In this document: piece after piece, positions 25,942-34,902 of the stretch
Layout: each line of letters begins with the position of its first letter
Numbering within the stretch: the stretch's first letter is position 1
DNA from: Lachnospiraceae bacterium
Lineage (GTDB): Bacteria > Bacillota_A > Clostridia > Lachnospirales > Lachnospiraceae
Reading direction: 5' to 3'
Length of the DNA: 64,000 nucleotides
Assembly (NCBI GenBank): GCA_024690425.1
Contig: JAILCT010000171.1
Coordinates: forward strand, 9,423-73,422
The notes under the pieces: generated by a model
Told to the model about the DNA's origin: nothing
Database searches by the model: none
Seen by the model: the letters and a program-made list of their open reading frames with translations, nothing else
Translations under genes and position numbers: made by a program

Positions 25942-27636
25942 ATGAATCTTAGAAAGAAAAAAGATCAGTATGAACTTAACTTAATAAAGGGGGGAAGCTC
26001 ATTTTACCTGACACTGGTCATATGTCTTATCGTCTTTTTCGGCGCTATCGCCATGCTGATCAGCGCCTTCGATAACCTTATCTCGAGGCATGACCAGCAG
26101 CTTTCGGGCGAGATCTGTACCATTATGTCGGAGAAGATGAACGCCTCGATAGAATTCATGACCGAATCGGCCAAGAGCATGACTTCCGTTCTGTCAGCCC
26201 AGGAGATCGATTCCCTGGACGATATATACTCTACCCTTAAAGCCTATAAAAAAGGCGAATATCTGAGTATAGGATTCGTAGACAGTTCCGGCGAAATATT
26301 TGCCACCGATGAGGAAAAAGAGGAATTCGAGAAATGGAAGCTGATGAATACAGCGGTCCATGCCAATCCGGTATCCATGTCGGCCCCCTATCGTTCATCC
26401 GTATACGGGCAGCCGGTCATAACAATGTTCGCCGACTTCGAATACGGCAGTTACAGTCGTCACGGTTATATGTTCATAACCTACCTGCTCAAGGACCTTC
26501 AGGAGATAGCCGTTACGGAATCCCTTGGGGATGATGTTGAGATATGGCTTATGGATGCAGAATCTGCCAACATCATCCAGTGTGCCGGAAGCGATGAACA
26601 TTCGCTGGGAAGCTGGACAAACGCGTATCTGTCAATGCAGACCATCGACAAGGCCGATGTACCCACATACAGTGCCTGGCTTGATTCTGTCCGCCAGCTC
26701 AATGATAATATCGGAATAAGCTACTCAATAAACGATGTTTACTACTCGCAGTACTGTTCGAAGATAAACAGCATGCCCGGCTGGTATGTTGTCGTTCGTA
26801 TTCCCAGCAATACCCTTTCGGCCACAATGAACACATTCAGGAACTACGTACTTGTCTTCCTGGCCGTTCTTCTTATAGTGGTCATCGTGCTCATTGCCAA
26901 TATGTACAGGCTTAACAAGCGCGAGAGCAAGATGCTGACCAGCCTGTCGATCCACGATCCCCTGACGGGAGCACTTAACAGAAGAGCCTTTGATCTTGCC
27001 GCCGAACAGCTGTTGTCCCGCGGCCGTGATCATGCCCTTATCTTTTTTGACATAGACTATTTCAAGCAGGTGAATGACCGGTTCGGGCATGATGCCGGCG
27101 ACAGGCTTCTTGTGTCATTCTCCGAGTCCCTTAAGAACAATTTCTCCAAGAGCGGCATCATATCGCGATTCGGCGGGGATGAGTTTGTCGTACTGACGGA
27201 AATGAATGATCAGGAAGTCATTAACGGGCTTCTCAAAAAGACGACGGAAGAAGTTCACTCGTTTGATCTGAATGATAGGGATAAGGACGATCGTGAATTC
27301 ATCATAAGCTTTTCGGCCGGAGCAGCACGCTACCCCGCAGACGCCGACAACCTGTCCGCCCTTAAAAAATGTGCGGATACCGCCCTCTATGAGACCAAGG
27401 AGAGGGGAAGGAACGGTTATCTGTGGTTCACGGATGTATTCTCCGGTACCGAATCGGAAGAGATCATTACCGTGACCGACGTTATTGACGAGGATACCAA
27501 AGTAAGTGAGCCTTCCGCGGAAGCACCTGCAGGCCCTGATCCCTTACATGCCGGCGAAGTCAAGGAACCTGCGAAGAAGGTCGTGCGCAAGGTCATAAGA
27601 AGAAAGATCGTCAAGAAAGTCGTCAAGCGTTCATAG
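25942..27636 (+). CDS. Membrane diguanylate cyclase with extracellular Cache-like sensor and basic tail
   Basis: The 564-residue protein has a membrane helix (about 20-44), an extracellular Cache-like domain (about 45-290), a second helix (about 297-320) and a GGDEF domain with intact RFGGDEF at about residue 411 and DIDYFKQVNDRFGHDAGD; no RxxD I-site is seen. It should make c-di-GMP in response to an extracellular signal, possibly via the adjacent lipoprotein. After the GGDEF an acidic/Pro linker leads to a strongly basic tail (KKVVRKVIRRK...), an unusual ending that could bind membrane, nucleic acid or a partner. Its last six bases overlap the convergent esterase gene. Confidence 0.87.
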   Translation: MNLRKKKDQYELNLIKGGSSFYLTLVICLIVFFGAIAMLISAFDNLISRHDQQLSGEICTIMSEKMNASIEFMTESAKSMTSVLSAQEIDSLDDIYSTLKAYKKGEYLSIGFVDSSGEIFATDEEKEEFEKWKLMNTAVHANPVSMSAPYRSSVYGQPVITMFADFEYGSYSRHGYMFITYLLKDLQEIAVTESLGDDVEIWLMDAESANIIQCAGSDEHSLGSWTNAYLSMQTIDKADVPTYSAWLDSVRQLNDNIGISYSINDVYYSQYCSKINSMPGWYVVVRIPSNTLSATMNTFRNYVLVFLAVLLIVVIVLIANMYRLNKRESKMLTSLSIHDPLTGALNRRAFDLAAEQLLSRGRDHALIFFDIDYFKQVNDRFGHDAGDRLLVSFSESLKNNFSKSGIISRFGGDEFVVLTEMNDQEVINGLLKKTTEEVHSFDLNDRDKDDREFIISFSAGAARYPADADNLSALKKCADTALYETKERGRNGYLWFTDVFSGTESEEIITVTDVIDEDTKVSEPSAEAPAGPDPLHAGEVKEPAKKVVRKVIRRKIVKKVVKRS

Positions 27637-29565
27637 TGCATATCTTCCGGGACTCATCGGCAGTCCTTCGGAATTATATATGAGCGCTCCCGAATTGCTC
27701 TGGCTGTAGCAGTACAGTATCTCCTTTACGGAATGCTCAAGACCCTTCACATTGAGTACAAGCTTATCCTTCATCACCCTCACATCCGCAGGCAGCTTAT
27801 TTCCCATATCATCAACGATGAACATATCGGTGACCTTACCGTCCTGCCCTTTACCGTTGGCAGCTTTTGCACTGAGGCCTTCTGCAGTATCAGTCATGCT
27901 GAGGGTTATCTCGGCATTGTCTTCCTTCTTAACGCACATGAACTTCTTTATGGAAGGTCCATGGCATATGACATCCATCCCGCACGCATAACGGGCCGCA
28001 AGCAAGGCAAGCCGCTTACCCATGTCCCTTTTGTTCTGCGGATGAAGGTCGTTATCCTCTCCCAGATCGATGGACACGATGTTGTCGCATCCCTTCCTGC
28101 CTATAGTCATGGTCCTTAATACTTCTCTCATATCCGTCCAGGCCGGGGAATCGGGATTGTTGTCTATTGTAAAGTTGGGAAGCTGCACAACATGGAATAG
28201 CAGATCATCATCAGAAAAGGCTTCCCTGTATCCGCTCACCATACGGTCAAAGAGAACGGCATATTCATCCGAGGTCTCACAGTCGGATTCTCCCTGGTAC
28301 CAGTTGACACCCCTTATGGTATATCGCGTGCATGGAGCCGTCATGGCGTTATATAGGCCCACAGGCTTCCAGCTTACAAAATCCTGCCTCGGAGCTTCCG
28401 ATCGGGCCTTCGCCCCTATCCTGTACTTCCACTCACCGCTTAAGTCTATGGTGACGTCATCTGTGAATATCTTATACTCCTTACCGGGCGTGAACCTGGC
28501 TCCGCTCACCTTCCCGGGCATGAATTCAAGGTAGTATTCGGCCTTGAGCCTTACGGTTATATTATTGCTGCCTTCCTTGAGCACCCCGGCAGGTATCGTA
28601 TATTTTCTGGGAGGATACTGGTAATCCGTTGTCCCGATGAGCACACCGTTTATATAGGTCTTATCGCTGTCAACAAGAGTCCCAAGCCACAGCTTGGCTT
28701 CCTTACCCGCAAGAGACGCGGGTACCTCAAATGACTTCCTGAAATATATGCATCCAAGAAGGTTCCCGATCCCGGTATCCCTTAAAAATCCCGGAAGCTC
28801 TATCCTCTCCCATTCATCATCGTTAATATCCGGACCTTCCCAGTGTTCCTTAAGTCCTGCGTCTATACCGTCAAGTTCTTCATGCCAGCCTTCGGGCCTG
28901 TCGATGTTGGCCTTAAGGACCGATTCCCTGAAGGCATCATCCGCGTACTTATCTGTAAGGGCGAGCTTGTCATCATATCCCTTCAGCATTTCACGGCTCA
29001 TCCAGCAGTGGATCAGTGACCCTCCCAGGCTTGCGTCTATAAACCCTACGGGGATCCCGGTCATCCTGTTGAGTTCCCTTGCAAAGTAATAACCGAGAGC
29101 TGAAAACCCCAGTATATTATCCGGAGCCGGTTTCTTCCATTCTCCGGTTTTTGTATCGTTAAGAGGAGCGGAAAAATCAAAATCCTCCGCGATCTTAAAT
29201 GTCTTTATTTCGGGACAGTTACAGTTCCTGATATCTTCAGGGAACATGTCCTTCACCCGTTCCATCGGAAGCTCCATATTGGACTGTCCGGAGCACAGCC
29301 ACACCTCTCCGATGTAAATGTCACCGATCATTACGGACTCGCCGGCATCATCTTCTATCTTCATGGAATAAGGACCGCCGTAAGGAGCCTTGTCAAGCCA
29401 CGCTTCAAAGCAGCCTTCCTTATCGGTCACGGCACTGTAATCCTTATCAAGGAATGATACGGTCACCTTCCGTTCCGGCTTATCATTTCCCCATATATGT
29501 ATATCCTTATCTCTCTGTAATACCATCCCGTCGCTTATAAGCCTGGGCATTCTAAGATCTGTCAT
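27631..29565 (-). CDS. Cytosolic sialate O-acetylesterase-like carbohydrate esterase (SASA/SGNH)
   Basis: The 644-residue protein carries the catalytic SGQSNMELPM (Ser nucleophile block), GWYQGESD-like segment (VNWYQGESDCE) and the C-terminal DLGEDNDLHPQNK with Asp and His of the SGNH triad. Between them is a beta-galactosidase-like jelly-roll insert (AKLWLGTLVDSDKTYINGVL). There is no signal peptide, so it acts inside the cell, probably deacetylating imported oligosaccharides from hemicellulose or pectin. AAGGAGG lies close to the ATG. The gene is divergent from glpK. True sialate specificity is doubtful because no sialic acid genes are in the window. Confidence 0.85.
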   Translation of the reverse strand: MTDLRMPRLISDGMVLQRDKDIHIWGNDKPERKVTVSFLDKDYSAVTDKEGCFEAWLDKAPYGGPYSMKIEDDAGESVMIGDIYIGEVWLCSGQSNMELPMERVKDMFPEDIRNCNCPEIKTFKIAEDFDFSAPLNDTKTGEWKKPAPDNILGFSALGYYFARELNRMTGIPVGFIDASLGGSLIHCWMSREMLKGYDDKLALTDKYADDAFRESVLKANIDRPEGWHEELDGIDAGLKEHWEGPDINDDEWERIELPGFLRDTGIGNLLGCIYFRKSFEVPASLAGKEAKLWLGTLVDSDKTYINGVLIGTTDYQYPPRKYTIPAGVLKEGSNNITVRLKAEYYLEFMPGKVSGARFTPGKEYKIFTDDVTIDLSGEWKYRIGAKARSEAPRQDFVSWKPVGLYNAMTAPCTRYTIRGVNWYQGESDCETSDEYAVLFDRMVSGYREAFSDDDLLFHVVQLPNFTIDNNPDSPAWTDMREVLRTMTIGRKGCDNIVSIDLGEDNDLHPQNKRDMGKRLALLAARYACGMDVICHGPSIKKFMCVKKEDNAEITLSMTDTAEGLSAKAANGKGQDGKVTDMFIVDDMGNKLPADVRVMKDKLVLNVKGLEHSVKEILYCYSQSNSGALIYNSEGLPMSPGRYAL

Positions 29566-29600
29566 ATTTCCTCCTTGGATCGCTCTTGCAATGCCCTATT

Positions 29601-29629
29601 AAGATAGCATAATTCACAGGCTTTATCAA
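29601..29629 (-). promoter_or_regulatory. Promoter of the acetylesterase gene
   Basis: On the minus strand TTGATA (29624-29629) and TATCTT (29601-29606) are spaced 17 bases with TGC before the -10. It is back-to-back with the glpK promoter, the two -35 boxes lying three bases apart. Confidence 0.6.
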
Positions 29630-29632
29630 ATG

Positions 29633-29661
29633 TTGAAGCAGGATGATAATAGATGTAAAAT
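29633..29661 (+). promoter_or_regulatory. Promoter of the glp operon
   Basis: TTGAAG (29633-29638) and TAAAAT (29656-29661) are spaced 17 bases, followed at once by the operator-like repeat at 29663. Confidence 0.6.
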
Positions 29662-29662
29662 A

Positions 29663-29677
29663 GTAAATGGGTTTACA
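29663..29677. promoter_or_regulatory. Operator-like motif shared with the chemoreceptor gene
   Basis: GTAAATGGGTTTACA overlaps the expected glpK transcription start. The same 15 bases occur at 50313-50327 in the leader of the chemoreceptor gene, where the arms extend to TGTAAA/TTTACA. Confidence 0.55.
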
Positions 29678-29721
29678 TTGTATTTCATACCTTTTATCAG
29701 GGTATGGAAAGGAGAAGGCTT

Positions 29722-31239
29722 ATGCAGAAATACGTTTTGGCAATGGATGCCGGAACTACCAGTAACCGCGCCATTCTGTTCAATGAGCGGGGTGCGATAT
29801 GCTCAGTCGCGCAGAAGGAATTCACACAGATCTTTCCCCGGCCCGGATGGGTTGAGCACAATGCCGCCGAAATATGGTCAACACAGCTTGGCGTGTGCGT
29901 CGAGGCGATGAGCAAGATCGGTGCGACACATGAACAGATAGCCGCGATAGGGATCACCAACCAGCGCGAGACTGTTATCGTATGGGATAAGAATACGGGT
30001 GATCCTGTCTACAATGCCATTGTATGGCAGTGCCGCAGGACCAGTGAGTTCTGCGATTCCCTCGTTGCAAGGGGACTGACTGATACATTTCGCCAAAAGA
30101 CAGGTCTTATCATTGATGCATATTTTTCAGCGACCAAGCTTAACTGGATACTTGAAAACGTGGAAGGAGCAAGGGAAAGAGCAGAAAGGGGAGAGCTTCT
30201 GTTCGGAACGGTAGAGACCTGGCTTATCTGGAAGCTGACAAAGGGCAGGGTCCATATCACGGATTATTCCAATGCCAGCCGTACCATGCTCTTCAATATC
30301 AATACACTTACCTGGGACGATGATATCCTAAGAGAGCTTAACATCCCTAAATGCATGCTGCCCACGCCTCTGCCCAACAGCATGGTCTACGGAGAAACCG
30401 ATGAGTCCTTTTTCGGAGGGCCCATACCCATTTCCGGTGCCGCGGGTGACCAGCAGGCTGCCCTTTTCGGCCAGACATGCTTTACGAAGGGAGAAGCCAA
30501 GAACACTTACGGGACCGGCTGCTTTCTCCTTATGAACACCGGGGACCGTCCCATATATTCCAAGAACGGACTGGTTACAACAATAGCCTGGGGGATCGGT
30601 GACAAGATAAGCTATGCCCTTGAAGGCTCCATATTTGTTGCCGGTGCCGCAATACAATGGTTAAGGGATGAAATGCGCCTTATCGACTCGGCTGCCGATT
30701 CGGATTATATGGCAAGAAAGGTTCCCGATACCAACGGCTGCTACGTTGTTCCCGCCTTCACGGGCCTTGGGGCTCCGTATTGGGACCAGTATGCAAGAGG
30801 TGCGATAGTCGGCCTTACAAGAGGCGTAAACAAATACCACATCATACGGGCAACACTTGAATCCATAGCCTATTCCACCTGTGAAGTCATAAAGGCGATG
30901 GAATCCGATTCGGGCATACCCATGACCTCACTTAATGTAGACGGCGGAGCGAGTGCCAATGATTTTCTCATGCAGGTCCAGGCCGATATCGCAGGTGCAC
31001 CCGTACTGCGTCCTGCCTGTGTCGAGACGACTGCCATGGGAGCCGCTTATCTTGCAGGTCTTGCGGTAGGTTACTGGAAGGACAGGGATGATGTCCTTTC
31101 AAACCGAAAGATCGACAGAACCTTTATGCCGGGAATATCACAGCAGGAAAGGGCCGAGCGGTTAAGCGGCTGGAAGAAGGCCGTAAAGCGTTCGTTCGAC
31201 TGGGCCAGGGATGAGGAGGAACCATTATGCGAAGCATGA
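29722..31239 (+). CDS. glpK: Glycerol kinase
   Basis: GlpK phosphorylates glycerol to sn-glycerol-3-phosphate with ATP. The 505-residue length matches the family, and [11 protein letters not shown] (ATP), [21 protein letters not shown] and [13 protein letters not shown] are present. ATG 29722 is chosen over an upstream ATG because AAAGGAG lies before it. It begins a three-gene operon with GlpA-like and GlpB-like oxidoreductases. No glycerol facilitator gene is seen. Confidence 0.96.
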   Translation: MQKYVLAMDAGTTSNRAILFNERGAICSVAQKEFTQIFPRPGWVEHNAAEIWSTQLGVCVEAMSKIGATHEQIAAIGITNQRETVIVWDKNTGDPVYNAIVWQCRRTSEFCDSLVARGLTDTFRQKTGLIIDAYFSATKLNWILENVEGARERAERGELLFGTVETWLIWKLTKGRVHITDYSNASRTMLFNINTLTWDDDILRELNIPKCMLPTPLPNSMVYGETDESFFGGPIPISGAAGDQQAALFGQTCFTKGEAKNTYGTGCFLLMNTGDRPIYSKNGLVTTIAWGIGDKISYALEGSIFVAGAAIQWLRDEMRLIDSAADSDYMARKVPDTNGCYVVPAFTGLGAPYWDQYARGAIVGLTRGVNKYHIIRATLESIAYSTCEVIKAMESDSGIPMTSLNVDGGASANDFLMQVQADIAGAPVLRPACVETTAMGAAYLAGLAVGYWKDRDDVLSNRKIDRTFMPGISQQERAERLSGWKKAVKRSFDWARDEEEPLCEA

Positions 31240-32714
31240 ATCAGAATGATTATGACGTTATAATTATCGGGGCCGGCGTGACCGGCTCGGCAATAGCAAG
31301 GGAATTATCCCGGTATAAGCTGCGTACTGCTGTCCTTGATAAGAATTCGGATATAGGGGAAGGAACTTCCAAGGCCAACTCCGGTATCGTACATGCAGGC
31401 TTTGATGCAAAGCCAGGTACCCTTAAGGCAAGGTTGAATGTGGAAGGCTCCAGGATGATGCCCGAACTTGCCAGGACTCTGGGGATCCCCTTCATGAGGA
31501 ACGGATCCATGGTCGTTGCCTTAAGCGATGACGACATACCCCACATGAAGGAACTGTATGAACGCGGTATTGAAAACGGAGTAGAGGATCTTAAGATACT
31601 GTCGCGGGAAGAAGCTCTCAGCATGGAACCCAACCTGTCGGATGATGTAAGGGGAGCCCTCTTCGCTCCCACCGGCGGGATCGTATGTCCCTTCCGTCTA
31701 ACGAGTGCCATGGCTGAATCCGCCTGCGTAAACGGGGTCGAATTCATGCTCCTGACAGAAGTTCTCGATATCAAGAGGATCGCGGACGGATACAGGATAG
31801 ATGCAGTAAAATACGATGAGTTCGATGAGGCTAAGGATGAGCGGGTCAGCTATACCGCGACATGCGTTGTAAATGCGGCCGGTGTCTATGCCGATGTATT
31901 CCATAATATGATGAGTGATGACACCCTTACGATAACACCGAGGAAGGGGGAATACTGCCTGCTCGATGTCACGGCAGGTCATCATGTCGGAAGGACCATA
32001 TTCAGGATGCCCTCCGCACTCGGCAAGGGGATACTGGTATCTCCTACGATACATGGTAATCTTCTCGTCGGTCCCACCGCAACTGACATAGATGATAAGG
32101 AAGGCAGCTGCACCACGGGAGAAGGCCTCAAAATACTGAACACACCCGGTGTATCGGCTGTAAAGGATCTTCCGATGAATGAAGTGATCACATCCTTCGC
32201 GGGCCTTAGGCCTCATGGTGATAAGGGTGATTTTGTCATAGGGGAAGTCGATGGTGCTCCGGGCTTCATTGACGCCGCCGCCATAGAATCCCCCGGCCTT
32301 ACGGCATCTCCCGCCATCGGCGTCATGGTGGCAGGGATCATAAGGGATAAGCTCAAGCCCGATATCAACGATGACTTCAGCAATGACCTTGAGCCCTTCA
32401 CATACATGAAGCTGCTCTCTCCCGAAGAGCAGAAGAAGCTTATTGAGAATGATCCCGCATACGGAAACATCATATGCAGGTGCGCATCGGTGTCGGAGGG
32501 CGAGATACTCGAGACCATAAGAAGGCCTCTCGGTGCCAGGACCCTTGACGGTGTCAAAAGACGTACCGGTGCCAACATGGGGCGGTGCCAGGGCGGCTTC
32601 TGTTACCCCAAGGTTATGGAGATATTAAACAGGGAGCTGGGTATACCCATGGAGAAGATCACCAAAAAGGGACGCGGATCGGAAATACTCAGCGGTGATA
32701 TCAGGAAGGCGTAA
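31227..32714 (+). CDS. glpA: Anaerobic glycerol-3-phosphate dehydrogenase, GlpA-like FAD subunit with BFD [2Fe-2S] domain
   Basis: This 495-residue FAD oxidoreductase oxidises glycerol-3-phosphate to dihydroxyacetone phosphate. It has an N-terminal dinucleotide site ([17 protein letters not shown]), the DAO-type substrate domain and a C-terminal BFD-like [2Fe-2S] domain with the Cys set CRC...GRCQGGFC. Its ATG overlaps the end of glpK by 13 bases and has AGGAGG seven bases upstream. It forms a complex with the next gene product in the three-part clostridial system. Confidence 0.88.
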   Translation: MRSMNQNDYDVIIIGAGVTGSAIARELSRYKLRTAVLDKNSDIGEGTSKANSGIVHAGFDAKPGTLKARLNVEGSRMMPELARTLGIPFMRNGSMVVALSDDDIPHMKELYERGIENGVEDLKILSREEALSMEPNLSDDVRGALFAPTGGIVCPFRLTSAMAESACVNGVEFMLLTEVLDIKRIADGYRIDAVKYDEFDEAKDERVSYTATCVVNAAGVYADVFHNMMSDDTLTITPRKGEYCLLDVTAGHHVGRTIFRMPSALGKGILVSPTIHGNLLVGPTATDIDDKEGSCTTGEGLKILNTPGVSAVKDLPMNEVITSFAGLRPHGDKGDFVIGEVDGAPGFIDAAAIESPGLTASPAIGVMVAGIIRDKLKPDINDDFSNDLEPFTYMKLLSPEEQKKLIENDPAYGNIICRCASVSEGEILETIRRPLGARTLDGVKRRTGANMGRCQGGFCYPKVMEILNRELGIPMEKITKKGRGSEILSGDIRKA

Positions 32715-32729
32715 AGAGGGGGAAGATGT

Positions 32730-34223
32730 ATGCATAACAAACTGTATGATGCGATCATAGTGGGCGGAGGCCCCGCAGGCCTTGCTGCCGCCCTGTCGCT
32801 TAAGGAAAACGGGATAAACGAAATACTGATACTTGAAAGGGACCGGGAACTGGGGGGCATCCTTAACCAGTGCATCCACAACGGTTTCGGTCTGCACACC
32901 TTTGACGAGGAACTGACAGGGCCCGAGTATGCAGCCCGCTATATAAAGATGGCAGACGATGCGGGAATACCCCGTCAGTTAAATACAATGGTCATGGACA
33001 TAAAGCCCTGCGTGGAGAACGACACCGTCGTAAAGGTCGTAACGGCAATGAGCTCCGAATACGGCATGCAGATGCTCAGATGCAAGTCCGTGATCCTGGC
33101 CATGGGCTGCCGCGAGAAGGCCAGGGGCGCCCTGAATATACCGGGCTTTCGTCCCGCAGGCATTTATTCTGCCGGTACCGCACAGAAATTCGTAAACATC
33201 GACGGATTTATGCCGGGCCGTGAAGTCGTTATTTTGGGATCGGGCGACATAGGCCTCATAATGGCAAGACGCATGACCTTAGAAGGAGCAAAAGTCAAGC
33301 TTGTAGCGGAGATCATGCCCTATTCCGGCGGCCTTAAGAGAAACATAGTCCAGTGTCTTGATGACTATGGCATACCGCTTAAGCTCTCCCACACCGTGGT
33401 AAGGATAAACGGACAAAAGCGGGTTGAATCCGTAGTCATAGCAAAGGTCGATGAGAACTTAAAGCCCATACCCGGAACAGAGGAAGAGATAAAATGCGAT
33501 ACCCTGCTCCTGTCCGTGGGACTGATCCCTGAAAATGAGCTCTCAAGGAACATGGGACTTAAAATGTCACCGGCAACAAGGGGGGCTGTCGTTGATGATA
33601 ACCTGCAGACAAGCTGTCCGGGTGTTTTTGCCTGCGGTAATGTCCTTCATGTGCATGACCTTGCGGATAATGTGTCAAAGGAAGCGGTCCTTGCCGGCAA
33701 GCATTCCGCAGACTATATAAAGGGATTTGGCAGCACGGGAACATCCCTTGTCAATTCTCCGGATCCCGACAGTCCGCTCATGAAGAAATTCGCTGCAAGA
33801 AACACCACGAGAAACGGCGTGAATCCTAATGAGATAACAACCAACGATGACGGCAGCCTTACCTATACCCTGCCATGCATCACATGTCCTGCCGGCTGTA
33901 CGGTAAAAGTCACTGTCAGGGACGGAAATATCTTAAAAGTCACGGGCAACTCATGTGAGCGCGGTGAAGCCTATGCTAAGAATGAAGTAACGGCCCCCGT
34001 AAGGATCGTCACATCAAGTGTAAAGGTCAGCGGAGGCGATAAAGCTGTCCTGTCCGTAAAGGCCGCCGCTCCCGTTCCAAAGGGCAAGATAAAGGAAGTA
34101 ATGGATGCCATGACAGGGATAAAAGTCAGCGCACCCGTATCCGTCGGTGACACTGTGGCCGAAAATGTGGCCGGTACCGGAACGGATCTTATAGCTACCG
34201 CTGATCTGCATCTTCTGGGCTGA
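32730..34223 (+). CDS. GlpB-like FAD oxidoreductase fused to DUF1667
   Basis: Residues 1-350 form a pyridine-nucleotide-disulphide-type FAD/NAD oxidoreductase (VGGGPAGLAAALSLKENG, VILGSGDIGLIMARRM, and ACGNVLHVHDLAD). The remaining 130 residues, starting near LTYTLPCITCPAGCTVKV, match DUF1667 with its conserved Cys pairs (CITCPAGC, NSCERGEAYA). In many Firmicutes these are two separate genes in a glpA-fad-DUF1667 set; here they are one 497-residue protein. It should pass electrons from GlpA to the carrier pool. The gap from glpA is 15 bases. Confidence 0.87.
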   Translation: MHNKLYDAIIVGGGPAGLAAALSLKENGINEILILERDRELGGILNQCIHNGFGLHTFDEELTGPEYAARYIKMADDAGIPRQLNTMVMDIKPCVENDTVVKVVTAMSSEYGMQMLRCKSVILAMGCREKARGALNIPGFRPAGIYSAGTAQKFVNIDGFMPGREVVILGSGDIGLIMARRMTLEGAKVKLVAEIMPYSGGLKRNIVQCLDDYGIPLKLSHTVVRINGQKRVESVVIAKVDENLKPIPGTEEEIKCDTLLLSVGLIPENELSRNMGLKMSPATRGAVVDDNLQTSCPGVFACGNVLHVHDLADNVSKEAVLAGKHSADYIKGFGSTGTSLVNSPDPDSPLMKKFAARNTTRNGVNPNEITTNDDGSLTYTLPCITCPAGCTVKVTVRDGNILKVTGNSCERGEAYAKNEVTAPVRIVTSSVKVSGGDKAVLSVKAAAPVPKGKIKEVMDAMTGIKVSAPVSVGDTVAENVAGTGTDLIATADLHLLG

Positions 34224-34247
34224 TATCACAGCCAGCTCATCTATATC

Positions 34248-34276
34248 TTGCGCATTTTAAGATAATGATGTACAAT
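34248..34276 (+). promoter_or_regulatory. Promoter of the small secreted protein gene
   Basis: TTGCGC (34248-34253) and TACAAT (34271-34276) are spaced 17 bases, with AAGGAGG before ATG 34317. Confidence 0.65.
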
Positions 34277-34316
34277 ATGTGGGCACGACAAATCAATATA
34301 AGAAGGAGGCGATACA

Positions 34317-34802
34317 ATGTCTAAGTTATCAAAGATACTTGTTATCACCGCTGCTCTTACGGTTTTAAGCGCAATACCCGTAATGGCAGATGAAGTTACG
34401 GATCCTGCTAAGGTGATCACCGAGGCTCAGTTCGATAAGATGATCGCAGACCACCAGCAGGTAGTTGCCAGGCAGCTTAACGCAGTGACATCATCAATGG
34501 CTGACAAGAATGCTGCTGCCCAGCATGCAGCCACTGTTATGAACCAGCTTCAGCGTTACAACAGGGCGGAGGCAGACAACTATATCAATTACCTTAACAA
34601 GGTAGTTATCAACCTGAAGGAAACCGAGCGTATCAAGAAGGAAGTTGTAGATAATTACACGAACCTCTCCAAGGTTAACCCTACATACGCAGCAATGGTA
34701 CCTCAGGCAATGGTTGATTACAATGCCGCTGTTGCCGCAAGAATGCAGGCTGAGGCCAATGTTGCCAAGGCAGTCGCTGATTTCAAGGTAATGTTTCCGT
34801 GA
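34317..34802 (+). CDS. Small secreted helical protein of unknown function
   Basis: The 161-residue protein has a clear Sec signal peptide (MSKLSKILVITAALTVLSAIPVMA, cleavage after AxA-type VMA). The mature part of about 137 residues is predicted by eye to be helical and rich in Ala, Asn, Gln and Val (QHAATVMNQLQRYNRAEADNY). I do not recognise the family. It is a single-gene transcript with its own promoter and a strong terminator directly behind it. Confidence 0.8.
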   Translation: MSKLSKILVITAALTVLSAIPVMADEVTDPAKVITEAQFDKMIADHQQVVARQLNAVTSSMADKNAAAQHAATVMNQLQRYNRAEADNYINYLNKVVINLKETERIKKEVVDNYTNLSKVNPTYAAMVPQAMVDYNAAVAARMQAEANVAKAVADFKVMFP

Positions 34803-34811
34803 TGAGCAGAT

Positions 34812-34840
34812 GAGCCGGGATCTCCCGGCTCTTTTTTTTT
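34812..34840 (+). terminator. Rho-independent terminator after the small secreted protein gene
   Basis: A perfect 9-base-pair stem GAGCCGGGA/TCCCGGCTC with a 2-base spacer in the loop is followed by nine T residues. Confidence 0.92.
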
Positions 34841-34872
34841 CTTATTTTTCCCAAATCCTATCCCCTTTTTGC

Positions 34873-34878
34873 TATAAT
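34873..34878 (+). promoter_or_regulatory. Extended -10 promoter element of the antiporter gene
   Basis: TGC TATAAT, a consensus extended -10, lies 24 bases before the antiporter ATG. No good -35 box is visible. Confidence 0.55.
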
Positions 34879-34902
34879 AGGGTAATACGGAGGTGAATTG
34901 AT

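Noticed and set aside
27631..29565. Sialic acid catabolism locus
   Set aside because: Only the acetylesterase fold is present; no nan genes occur, so a plant-polysaccharide role is more likely.
29663..29677. CcpA cre site at the glp promoter
   Set aside because: The inverted arms resemble cre, but the centre is TGGG (four bases) rather than the central CG of a 14-base cre, so it was kept as an unnamed motif.
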